Positions 18,428 through 25,764 of a stretch of 64,000 bases of DNA are shown piece by piece. Below the pieces are notes generated by a model, which made no database searches, was not told the origin of the DNA, and was given only the letters and a program-made list of their open reading frames with translations. The position numbers and the translations under genes are program-made. The stretch lies in contig NZ_JAUZQF010000035.1 in NCBI RefSeq assembly GCF_030718205.1, positions 1 to 64,000 on the forward strand, read 5' to 3'. The stretch's first letter is position 1. Each line of letters starts with the position of its first letter. The DNA is from Nonomuraea turcica. GTDB lineage: Bacteria; Actinomycetota; Actinomycetes; Streptosporangiales; Streptosporangiaceae.

Positions 18428-19560
18428 GCCGTAGCCTCCATGACGAGTCCACAGGCCGCTCGCGCGCTCTCAGCCGCGGCCCACCGGCGGAAGTTCGTCG
18501 CCGCCTTACGAGAGCGCAGGACGATCCACTGCTCCGGCTTCTTCGGATCCTTCCCGATGCTCCAGTCCCAGCCCGACCATCCGTTGGCGGCGTACTGCTC
18601 ACCGCATGGAGCCAGCCTCCAGTCGGGTAGCCGGAGCGCCTCGAGATCGCCGATCATCTCGGAGAGCGTCTGGTAGCGGACGGCGGGGTCCGGCGAGACC
18701 GCCTTGTTGACGATGCGTGCCAGGCTCTTGGGCACGTACGGCTGCATCCGCCCGAAGGAGATCACGCCCTTTCCGGACGCGGCCCGGGCCAGCGCACGGT
18801 CGACCACCTTCTGCCTGTCGAAATCGTCGACACCGCCGCCCGACGCCTTTGCCAGGTCGCGAAGCTCCTTCCTCGCCTCGCGGTCCAGGTAGGCGTCGTC
18901 GTTGTACGGCAGAGCGCCGTGCACCATCTCGAAGAGCGCCAGACCCACCTGGTAGAGGTCCGAACGCACGTCGTAGCGGCTCGGCGTCGCCCATCCCTCG
19001 GCCGGCACGTAGAGCGCGCTGTGGCGCGAGGCGGTCACACTCGCACTCGCATGAGCGAGTCTCGCGACCGAGCCGAAGTCGGTGATCTTCGGCCAGATGC
19101 GCCCGTGTCGCTGCGAGATCAGCACGTTCGCCGGCTTGATGTCCCGATGAACGAGGAGCGCCTGGTGAAGCTGCGCGAGCCCGTGGAGTATGCCGATCGC
19201 CGCGCAGACGGCCTCCATCATCGGGAGCGGCCCGCCGCTCAGCCGCGAGAGGATGCTGCCGCCGTCGACATACTCCATGGCAACGAGGACGAAGTCGTCG
19301 CCGAGGCGCTGCGCGTCGTGGACGCGCACGAGGTTGCTTCCGTTGCCCTCTGTCCTAGTCGCCTCCACGAGCAGGCGCGGCTCCGCGAAGAGGTCGCCGC
19401 TCGGATCGGGGTAGAGGACCTTCAGGAACACCGGCAGGTCGAGGGGTACGTGATGCGCACGGAAGGCGTACGCGTTCGCGCCCTCGGTGTTCTCCGCCTC
19501 GAGCCTGTACTTCCCGGTCGCAGCGATGAGCTGCTGGACGTCCTGAAGAGTCGTGCTCAT
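18424..19560 (-). CDS. Serine/threonine protein kinase, 378 aa
   Basis: Hanks-type kinase domain at about 18-290: ATP lysine Lys47 (FLKVLYPD), catalytic loop VHRDIKPANV with Asp140, DFG at 161-163 and the late helix pattern NKAVSPDPAVRYQTLSEM. The Gly loop is poor (ENTEGANAYAF), so nucleotide binding may differ from canonical kinases. The last 80 residues (DWRLAPCGEQYA...QWIVLRSRKAATNFRRW) are a small domain seen in some conflict-system kinases. No membrane segment. The start at 19560 was chosen for the ATGA overlap with the upstream gene. It is the second kinase of the operon and is not closely similar to the TPR kinase. Confidence 0.85.
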   Translation of the reverse strand: MSTTLQDVQQLIAATGKYRLEAENTEGANAYAFRAHHVPLDLPVFLKVLYPDPSGDLFAEPRLLVEATRTEGNGSNLVRVHDAQRLGDDFVLVAMEYVDGGSILSRLSGGPLPMMEAVCAAIGILHGLAQLHQALLVHRDIKPANVLISQRHGRIWPKITDFGSVARLAHASASVTASRHSALYVPAEGWATPSRYDVRSDLYQVGLALFEMVHGALPYNDDAYLDREARKELRDLAKASGGGVDDFDRQKVVDRALARAASGKGVISFGRMQPYVPKSLARIVNKAVSPDPAVRYQTLSEMIGDLEALRLPDWRLAPCGEQYAANGWSGWDWSIGKDPKKPEQWIVLRSRKAATNFRRWAAAESARAACGLVMEATA

Positions 19561-20015
19561 TCGTCGAGCCCCCACCACGCGACGAGCACCGCTTCTCGCC
19601 AGGTCTTCGGCTTGAAGTCCGCGCCGCCGTTCAACACGTCCTCGGGAGAAGCAGACGCGATGGAGGCAAATCGCTTCTCCTGTGCGCGGAGAGATTGCGG
19701 CGCAACAAGGTCGACGGCCAACTCGAGTTCAGCGCCCACCAGCTGGACGATCCCCTCCGCCTTGACGCGCGAGGCCGACGGCCCTCGGAACTGCGAGGAG
19801 CCGGCCTGCAGGACGCAGATGCGCTCAACTCCCTGCTCGGCCAGGAAGGTCGAGAGCAGCCGCCGAAGGCTCAGCAGCGCGTGCCCCTCGCATGCGTCGG
19901 CGGGCAGCTTCTGTGACGTAGACGGAAGCGGCAGAATACGGGGTAGGACCCGGGTGCCATCCAGGAGCGCCCACTTGAAGTCGGTCGAGCTGGGAGCGAT
20001 GCCGAGGACCTTCAT
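19557..20015 (-). CDS. Small RuvC/RNase H-fold protein (DUF3010-like), 152 aa
   Basis: The N terminus MKVLGIAPSSTDFKWALLDG has the shape of the first RuvC/RNase H strand (GIDxSS..WALLDG), but the catalytic Asp is Ala. The middle (ERICVLQAGSSQFRGPSASRVKAEG) and end (TWREAVLVAWWGL) follow the layout of the DUF3010 family, about 140 aa, also RuvC-like. A non-catalytic nucleic-acid or nucleotide-binding role is likely. The ATG overlaps the stop of the specificity-subunit gene. The family call is from memory of the pattern; the absence of Asp is seen directly. Confidence 0.5.
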   Translation of the reverse strand: MKVLGIAPSSTDFKWALLDGTRVLPRILPLPSTSQKLPADACEGHALLSLRRLLSTFLAEQGVERICVLQAGSSQFRGPSASRVKAEGIVQLVGAELELAVDLVAPQSLRAQEKRFASIASASPEDVLNGGADFKPKTWREAVLVAWWGLDE

Positions 20016-21484
20016 ACGTCGTCCTCCGCCAGCTCCGGGATGTCGTCCGCGGTCGGTGGCTTGAGCGTTCCGGCGAGGATCGCCTGCACGTCGAGGGTAC
20101 CCTCGATCAGCGCTTCGACGTCGGCCTTGGCCTCGTTGACGAGTCGGCGAGCGTGGGCCCTCAGCGCGCTCCGCGAGAGGAACCCGCGAACGAGCGCCCG
20201 ACGAACCTCCGCCTTGAGCCGCGGCACAGGCAGTCGGAGTAGCTCGTCTTGTCCGATCTGAGGCTGAACCGCGCCATAGGCGATTCGAAACTGAAGAGCC
20301 TTCCCCAGCTCGGTATTGAGGAAGAATGCCAGCCACGCGCCTTGCCCCAGATCGCCCTTGTGCAACCGGAGCCGAATGAAGTGCGAGCTGATGATCGCGT
20401 TGGCCGCATCACGTTGAACGACTGCGGCCTGGCCGATGGACCCCGTCCTGACCACCAAGACATCGCTTTCAACAATCCGACCGCGGTCAGAGATGGGCGC
20501 GTCCACCGGAATCCGAGGGGCACCGTCTGTATCGAGGTCGCCGTCCCCAACGTTGGCCACCGTCAGATAGGGGACTCCATCAGAACAGAACTGCCGATAC
20601 TCGATCCCATTGCTGACCTCTGCGACGAGGTCGCCGATGGGCTCCCAGCCATGCTCACACGCGATGATCTCGCGAACTGCGTCGAGGTACTCTCGGCGGT
20701 AGTACTTGGGATCCAGGCGTCCCGAGAGCTCTGCAACGGCCGAGACCGAGGTCAGGGAGAACTGCGGCGGCGCCGACCAGGCGAACAGGCTCTGAAACAA
20801 CCCGACGGCCTTCTGCCAGTGATCTTCGGCAACTGCTCGACAGCGCTCCGCGAGCTCGACCTTCGCGCCGATGTAGTCCTGGATGCGACGGTCGGGGAGC
20901 AAGACCGGCACTGCACGAAGCTCCTCGTTCCCGATGAACTCGACCGTCGTGTTGGTCCGCAGACGGCTTCGCCATGCAGTGCCGTGCCGACTCGACAAGT
21001 ACCCTGCGAGGTAGAACGGATTGCAGCCACGTACCTGCGAGAAGAAGACCGTTCCGCTGACGAGCGCGGTCTGGTCGGCCTTGCTCACGAAGGCCGTGTG
21101 CTGGTTCGGCCCCTTCACCTTGATGAGGAGGCTCCCGTCGGTGAGCCTGCCCTTTGGGTAGCGGTCCAGCATCCATCGCTCGACGTATCGAACAGATGAC
21201 CAATTGACGGTCATCGTCGAGCCGTCGAGGTCCACCCCAGAGATGAATGGCACCCCGCCCTCGGGCGCGTCGTCGGCCGCGAAGCTCATGGTCTTCTGGT
21301 AAAGGACTCGCCGCGGGTTTACGAGACATCGGTCAAGCGGCACGACGTCCCGCTTCGGAAAGTGGGCGAGGGAGGAGTCGAGCGACAGGTACCCGTGATG
21401 AAAATAGGAAGCATCGAGGCGCCCGCTGATGTCGCTGGGGCTCACCCAGACACAGGATGGGCTTGTGCTCTGTGTGACCGTCAA
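20012..21484 (-). CDS. HsdS-like DNA specificity subunit, 490 aa
   Basis: Two target-recognition domains, each with a type I specificity-subunit pattern: first at about 10-210 (GVPFISGVDL, SLLIKVKGPNQHTAFV, GCNPFYLAGYLSS), second at about 240-450 (GVPYLTVANVGDGDLD, DVLVVRTGSIGQAAVV, GAWLAFFLNTELGKALQF). Such proteins place a type I-like methyltransferase on a bipartite target. The gene sits directly after the methyltransferase gene. The likely start is TTG at 21484, whose last two bases join the upstream TGA (TTGA overlap); no closer ATG exists. It is one of two HsdS-like proteins in the operon. Confidence 0.85.
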   Translation of the reverse strand: MTVTQSTSPSCVWVSPSDISGRLDASYFHHGYLSLDSSLAHFPKRDVVPLDRCLVNPRRVLYQKTMSFAADDAPEGGVPFISGVDLDGSTMTVNWSSVRYVERWMLDRYPKGRLTDGSLLIKVKGPNQHTAFVSKADQTALVSGTVFFSQVRGCNPFYLAGYLSSRHGTAWRSRLRTNTTVEFIGNEELRAVPVLLPDRRIQDYIGAKVELAERCRAVAEDHWQKAVGLFQSLFAWSAPPQFSLTSVSAVAELSGRLDPKYYRREYLDAVREIIACEHGWEPIGDLVAEVSNGIEYRQFCSDGVPYLTVANVGDGDLDTDGAPRIPVDAPISDRGRIVESDVLVVRTGSIGQAAVVQRDAANAIISSHFIRLRLHKGDLGQGAWLAFFLNTELGKALQFRIAYGAVQPQIGQDELLRLPVPRLKAEVRRALVRGFLSRSALRAHARRLVNEAKADVEALIEGTLDVQAILAGTLKPPTADDIPELAEDDV

Positions 21485-23475
21485 CGTGGAACCCCGTCCG
21501 AGAAGAGGCTCGCGATGGTGACCAGGTCGTTGCCGAGGGGGTCCGGGACCTCGGTCTTGCCCTTCTTCAGGTACCCGACGTGCTCGGCCACGGCCATAAA
21601 GACCGCCCCCTGCTTCTCGGCCGGATGCCGCTTCTTCTGCAGGTAAAGGAAACTGGTTTTGGCGCCCGTGCCAGCGATGGAGAAGGTCTCGGTGGGCAGG
21701 CTCACGACGGCGCGCACGATCGCCTTTCCGCCGAGAAACTCACCCGTCTCCTCGTCCTTCGTCCCCATGAAGTACTCGCGGATGTAGGCGTCCCCCGAAT
21801 TGCAGAGGATGCCGTCGGGCACGACGATCAGGAGCCGCCCGCCGGGCTTCAGGAGCTGCAGGTTGCGGTCGATGAACAGCGAGGCCGGGTCGGCCTTGGC
21901 GAGCTCCTTCCGCTTCGCCCGGTTCCCGGGAGTCCACGACCAGCCGAGCTCGAGGCCACGCTCCTCGTCGCGCATGCGCGCCAGCCCGCGGGGATCGTCG
22001 TACTTGCCGGAGCCGAACGGCGGGTTGGTCAAGATGACGTCAAACTTCCCGATGAGCCGATCGAGATGCGGGTCGACCAGCGAGTCGTCGACCTTCAGCA
22101 GTTGGCTGTGGTCCTCGCCGTACAGCAGCATGTTGATGCGAGCCTTCTGGATCGATCCCGCGGCCTGGTCGGCGCCGAAGAAGCTGTGCCGCTTCATCTG
22201 CGAGAGCCAGCGCAGCTTGTCGTCGTCGGAGTGGCCGACGTGGCGGTCGTCGAGCACGCGCCGCTTCACCTCGCGCAGCGCGCCGATGGGGAAGCGCCCA
22301 GTACCGCAACAGATGTCGCCGACGAGGAAGGCGGGGAGCGCGGCTTCCTCATCGGTTTGGGGGTTCCAGCGCTCGCGTTGCCCGTCGTCGCCCCGTCGGG
22401 CCCAGAGGTCCGCGTCGGGGATGTCGTGGAAGACCATGCGGGCCATACACTCCACGACCTGGCTAGGCGTCAGGTAGGTCGCGAGCCCTTCGTCGCTTGC
22501 GTACTTGCCGCGAAGGAACACGTCGAAGGCCCAGCCGAGCAGGTCCTCGTGGATGAGGTGCGCCCGCATCTCGCGGGCCTTCTCGCCGTTGCCTAGGAGC
22601 TCGCGGTCGGGCACAGAGAGCCGGATGGGATTGCCTTCACGATCGCGGAGCTCGAGGGCCTCGATGGCGAGGGCGAGGACCTCCGGGTTCTCGAGACGCA
22701 GCGGCTCGTCGTACGAGAAGATCGTGTGCACCTCGCCAGTGATGTCGGTCGCCTTGTACTGCGGGAGGTTGTTGATCTCGCGGAAGGCGTCCTTGAGCTG
22801 GATGACCGCTTCCTTCTTGTGCTCCCGCACGTGGTCGGCCGAGTAGACGTCGGCGAATCGCTTGCCCTTCGCGGCGCCGCTCGAGAGCACGTAGCCGGGC
22901 GCCTTCTCGAGGTGGACCTTGAGGAAGAGCAGCTTGCCGAGCTCGTCGATGGCGGCATTGGTGGGCTTGACGCCGCCGCGCGAGTAGATGGCCTCGTGCA
23001 ACTGATCGAACTTGCGCTGGATCGCCCGGAAGTCGCCACGGTGGTACTCGGCCGAGACCTCCTGCACGAGCCGGGTGCGGGTATCGGAGATCGGCCGGGC
23101 GACGGCCTTCCACTCGTCCCGGGCCGGCAGCGCCGAGACCTGCGCGTCCTTCTCGACGTCGAAGATGAAGTCGTTCTCGCCGTCCCACACCCAGACGAAG
23201 CGAAACGGCTTACCGGTGGCGATGCCGAGGCCGGCCTTGAACTTCGCGTCGTCCTGCACGGCAGGCCGCGAGGCATCGCTGGGCTCGCCGCTGGCGAAGA
23301 GGATGACGGGCTCGTCCTCATCGAGCGCGGCGAGCTCGGCGGTCGCCGACATGGATCCGTCGCCGAGCGGATCGAAGAGCGCGAAGTCGTCCTTGATCTG
23401 CTGGTAGCCGAGCTGCAAGAGCTTCTCCCGCGCGCCATCGCGGAGCGCGTCTGTGGTGTTCTTCTTCTTGACCAT
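21481..23475 (-). CDS. Type I-like N6-adenine DNA methyltransferase (HsdM-like), 664 aa
   Basis: It has an N-terminal nuclease/HSDR-N-like region (about 1-150, with FRFVWVWDGENDFIFDV) and a helical HsdM N-domain. The catalytic domain has motif I GDICCGTGRFPIG (about 385-397) and the adenine-methylase motif IV NPPFGSG (about 482), then LLKPGGRLLIVVPDGIL. All key residues for AdoMet binding and adenine methylation are present, so it should be active. The FRFVWVWDGENDF block recalls HSDR_N domains that precede some fused R-M methylases, though no clear nuclease triad is seen. The 11-bp gap to the next upstream gene is one of the few non-overlapping junctions in the operon. Confidence 0.9.
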   Translation of the reverse strand: MVKKKNTTDALRDGAREKLLQLGYQQIKDDFALFDPLGDGSMSATAELAALDEDEPVILFASGEPSDASRPAVQDDAKFKAGLGIATGKPFRFVWVWDGENDFIFDVEKDAQVSALPARDEWKAVARPISDTRTRLVQEVSAEYHRGDFRAIQRKFDQLHEAIYSRGGVKPTNAAIDELGKLLFLKVHLEKAPGYVLSSGAAKGKRFADVYSADHVREHKKEAVIQLKDAFREINNLPQYKATDITGEVHTIFSYDEPLRLENPEVLALAIEALELRDREGNPIRLSVPDRELLGNGEKAREMRAHLIHEDLLGWAFDVFLRGKYASDEGLATYLTPSQVVECMARMVFHDIPDADLWARRGDDGQRERWNPQTDEEAALPAFLVGDICCGTGRFPIGALREVKRRVLDDRHVGHSDDDKLRWLSQMKRHSFFGADQAAGSIQKARINMLLYGEDHSQLLKVDDSLVDPHLDRLIGKFDVILTNPPFGSGKYDDPRGLARMRDEERGLELGWSWTPGNRAKRKELAKADPASLFIDRNLQLLKPGGRLLIVVPDGILCNSGDAYIREYFMGTKDEETGEFLGGKAIVRAVVSLPTETFSIAGTGAKTSFLYLQKKRHPAEKQGAVFMAVAEHVGYLKKGKTEVPDPLGNDLVTIASLFSDGVPR

Positions 23476-23486
23476 GGGTCCTCTCG

Positions 23487-23864
23487 CTACCGTCGCCGGT
23501 TGAGAATGTTGGTGTTTGCCACGACGAACTGCTCGGTGAGAAGCTCGCGCACCCTGTGCTCTGGCAAGCTGGTCTCGTTCGCTACGGCCCGCACCGCGCT
23601 TGCCAGCGGAGCACCGGGACGGCCGTCAAAGAACTTCTCGACGGCCTTTCGTACGCGGCTGTCGTCGGTGATCGCCGTTCCCCGCGCCGCCCACATCTCG
23701 TTACCTGTCCGCTCGAGCGTCGGGTCGAGTCGCATCAGCAAGAGGGCCCGCTCGGCACCTCCCACCTCCGTGAGCTCGGGGACGGCCTCCGCAACGCGCT
23801 CGGGCGTCGCGGGACCGCGGCCGATCAGTAAGTCGCGGATCTTCGAGGTGATTGGGCCGGTCAT
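23487..23864 (-). CDS. Small helical protein, tandem winged-helix-like, 125 aa
   Basis: Not recognised by family. Two helix-turn-helix-like stretches are visible: ATPERVAEAVPELTEVGGAE followed by a strand pair DPTLERTGNEMWAAR, and ASAVRAVANETSLPEHRVRE near the C terminus. The protein is basic with an Arg-rich end (ILNRRR). The start is ATG at 23864, overlapping the upstream stop; the frame is open further upstream but only in the shadow of that gene. It may be a DNA-binding accessory to the methylase. Confidence 0.65.
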   Translation of the reverse strand: MTGPITSKIRDLLIGRGPATPERVAEAVPELTEVGGAERALLLMRLDPTLERTGNEMWAARGTAITDDSRVRKAVEKFFDGRPGAPLASAVRAVANETSLPEHRVRELLTEQFVVANTNILNRRR

Positions 23865-24418
23865 GCTTCCTCCTTGAGCGGGAGGCGCAGCTGGGCGTCG
23901 GTCGCCTCGTCCCGCGAAGTGACCGTGCCCTGGCTGTAGCGGAAGCTCCAACGCCGCAGGACGCTCGCGACGACGTTCGGGGTCGGCACGTCGCCGCCAG
24001 TCACGCGCATGACCTCCTCGACGAGCGCGCGCCCGCGAACCCCCTCGAGGATCACGTGAGGCTCGAAGCGAGAGCTGACGTAGCGGCGCCCGAGGCTGGT
24101 CGGGCGGATCGCATCCTCCTCGATCAGCCGCGCCCAGCGCGCGGCCTCGAGGTAGTAGTGGACATGGCGGAGGTTCTTGAATCCGATCTTGTGCTGGAGC
24201 CACGTCGGGTCGTCTTCGCCGAGCACGACCACTCCGACCATGCGGTTCAGCAGGGGCAGTTGCGTGGCTTGCGGTACGACCCGATCGAGTGACGACATGT
24301 TGCCCCCCGGCACGACGGCAAAGCGGGGCGCCGACCCGAGTGCCCGCGTGAGCACATCACGCCGCACAGGGCAACTCCAGCCCCCGGGAGAGCTCAAGGT
24401 GGTCGCCACGGCGTTCAC
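23861..24418 (-). CDS. Unknown protein, winged-helix-like, 185 aa
   Basis: The start is GTG at 24418 because it overlaps the preceding stop (GTGA); the upstream open frame is a shadow. The sequence has LPLLNRMVGVVVLGE, a helical HYYLEAARWARLIEEDAIRPT and TSLGRRYVSSRFEP, which looks like a winged helix that ends in the usual LT..G..Y strand. No enzyme motif is visible. It sits between the two HsdM/HsdS-like modules and its partner is unknown. Confidence 0.6.
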   Translation of the reverse strand: MNAVATTLSSPGGWSCPVRRDVLTRALGSAPRFAVVPGGNMSSLDRVVPQATQLPLLNRMVGVVVLGEDDPTWLQHKIGFKNLRHVHYYLEAARWARLIEEDAIRPTSLGRRYVSSRFEPHVILEGVRGRALVEEVMRVTGGDVPTPNVVASVLRRWSFRYSQGTVTSRDEATDAQLRLPLKEEA

Positions 24419-25764
24419 GACATCGCCTCCCGGAGGTAGCCGTCGGCAGCTTCGATGAGTGCGGTCCGCGCCAGCAACGCCTCGCGGCGACGCTGCATCG
24501 CTCGGGTGAGCCGGGTCTCGAAGTCCTCTCGCCAGACTTGACCCAGCACTGGGACGCGCAACTCGTCGAGGTCGCGCTTGTTGACGAAGCGTTGCACGGA
24601 CCCGGACGAGAGCAGCCGGAGCTGCGTGCGAACGAGGGGATGGGCGAGCGCGACGGCGAAGACGCGGGGCGTCTCTTGGAAGCGGAGGGCGGTGAAGGTG
24701 GCGCTCCCGAGGAGCGGCCGCTCCTCGCGTCCGAGCTCCTCGTCGAGGTAAGCGACTTGGTCGCCCGAGCCCGTCGTGCACAGCAGGACATCGCCCACCT
24801 CGAGCCGCTGCCGCATGCGAGAGGACAGGTCGGACAGGTGCCGAACCTCGCCGCCCTCGACGAGGAAGGTGCACTCGTTCACGTCGTCGGCCTGAACGGC
24901 GAAGACCTCCTCGTCATCGGCGAGGCCACGAAGGCTCGTGCCGGCGGGCTTCGCAAGTTGGAGCAACGACCGCATGGCCGACGATGCTGCCGAAGAATGG
25001 CGGAACACGCGCCCGCGGTTGAACGGGACGTCCCACCGGTCTGCCAGCTGCGATCGGAGAACCTCGATGGTGCTGCTGGGGGGTTTGACCCCGGAGACGC
25101 GGTGGTCAATCTCGGTGTGGATTGCCGTCACCACTGCGTTGAACTCGGCGCGGGCGCTCGCGGTCAGGTCGACGGCCTGCTGGTACTGCAGCCCGAGCGA
25201 CTCCTGCAGGCTGCGCGGGGGCAGCGGGATCGGGAGGCGCGCGATGTCCGAGAGGCGAAGGCGCGGCAGCGCCGACGAGTCACCGCGGTACGCGAGGTCA
25301 CGCAGGATCCGGTTCAGCGTGGGCGTGCAGAACACGGCGGCCAGGTACTCGGGCAAGACCGCCGGTCGGGGCCGGATGATGGTTAGCTCCGACGACACGG
25401 CGAGCTCTGCAGGCATCCCCGATTGGACCGCGGCCGCACGAAACGGCCGGGCTGCCCGCGTGAACAGGACGTCGTTCTCCTGGACATTGATCCACTTGGC
25501 GGCGGTGCCGTCGACGTGGGCCATGCCGCTCAAGTCCAGCTCGCAGGGCCGCACGTTGTTCAAGCGGAGCATCGGGATCCCCGATGCAGCCGAAGGCAGG
25601 CGAGCCCCGTCGTGGATGGACTCGACGATATCCTCGAGGCTAACGTGTCGACTGCCCTCCGAGCTCATCGTCGACCGCACCAACTCGCGCCCGAGGTAGA
25701 AGGCCGGGTCGAGGCGAACGTGCCGCTTGCCGAGGTCGGCGCGGGAGAGCGTGGCTACGCGCAT
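24415..25764 (-). CDS. HsdS-like DNA specificity subunit, second copy, 449 aa
   Basis: Two target-recognition-domain-like halves: RLDPAFYLGRELV...GIPMLRLNNVRP...NDVLFTRAARPFRAAAV...LPEYLAAVFCTPTLNRIL, then a second half with ADDVNECTF, VGDVLLCTTGSGDQVAYL and AVALAHPLVRTQLR. Helical spacers carry SLQESLGLQYQQAVDLTASA. It follows the degenerate methylase gene, overlapping it by 10 bp, and is clearly a different sequence from the first HsdS-like protein, so the two probably recognise different sites or partners. The start ATG at 25764 was taken; the longer open frame is a shadow. Confidence 0.8.
   Translation of the reverse strand: MRVATLSRADLGKRHVRLDPAFYLGRELVRSTMSSEGSRHVSLEDIVESIHDGARLPSAASGIPMLRLNNVRPCELDLSGMAHVDGTAAKWINVQENDVLFTRAARPFRAAAVQSGMPAELAVSSELTIIRPRPAVLPEYLAAVFCTPTLNRILRDLAYRGDSSALPRLRLSDIARLPIPLPPRSLQESLGLQYQQAVDLTASARAEFNAVVTAIHTEIDHRVSGVKPPSSTIEVLRSQLADRWDVPFNRGRVFRHSSAASSAMRSLLQLAKPAGTSLRGLADDEEVFAVQADDVNECTFLVEGGEVRHLSDLSSRMRQRLEVGDVLLCTTGSGDQVAYLDEELGREERPLLGSATFTALRFQETPRVFAVALAHPLVRTQLRLLSSGSVQRFVNKRDLDELRVPVLGQVWREDFETRLTRAMQRRREALLARTALIEAADGYLREAMS

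Noticed and set aside
19557..20336. Longer 259-aa version of the RuvC-like protein
   Set aside because: The extra N-terminal part overlaps the HsdS-like gene in another frame. The ATG at 20015 overlapping the upstream stop fits the rest of the operon.
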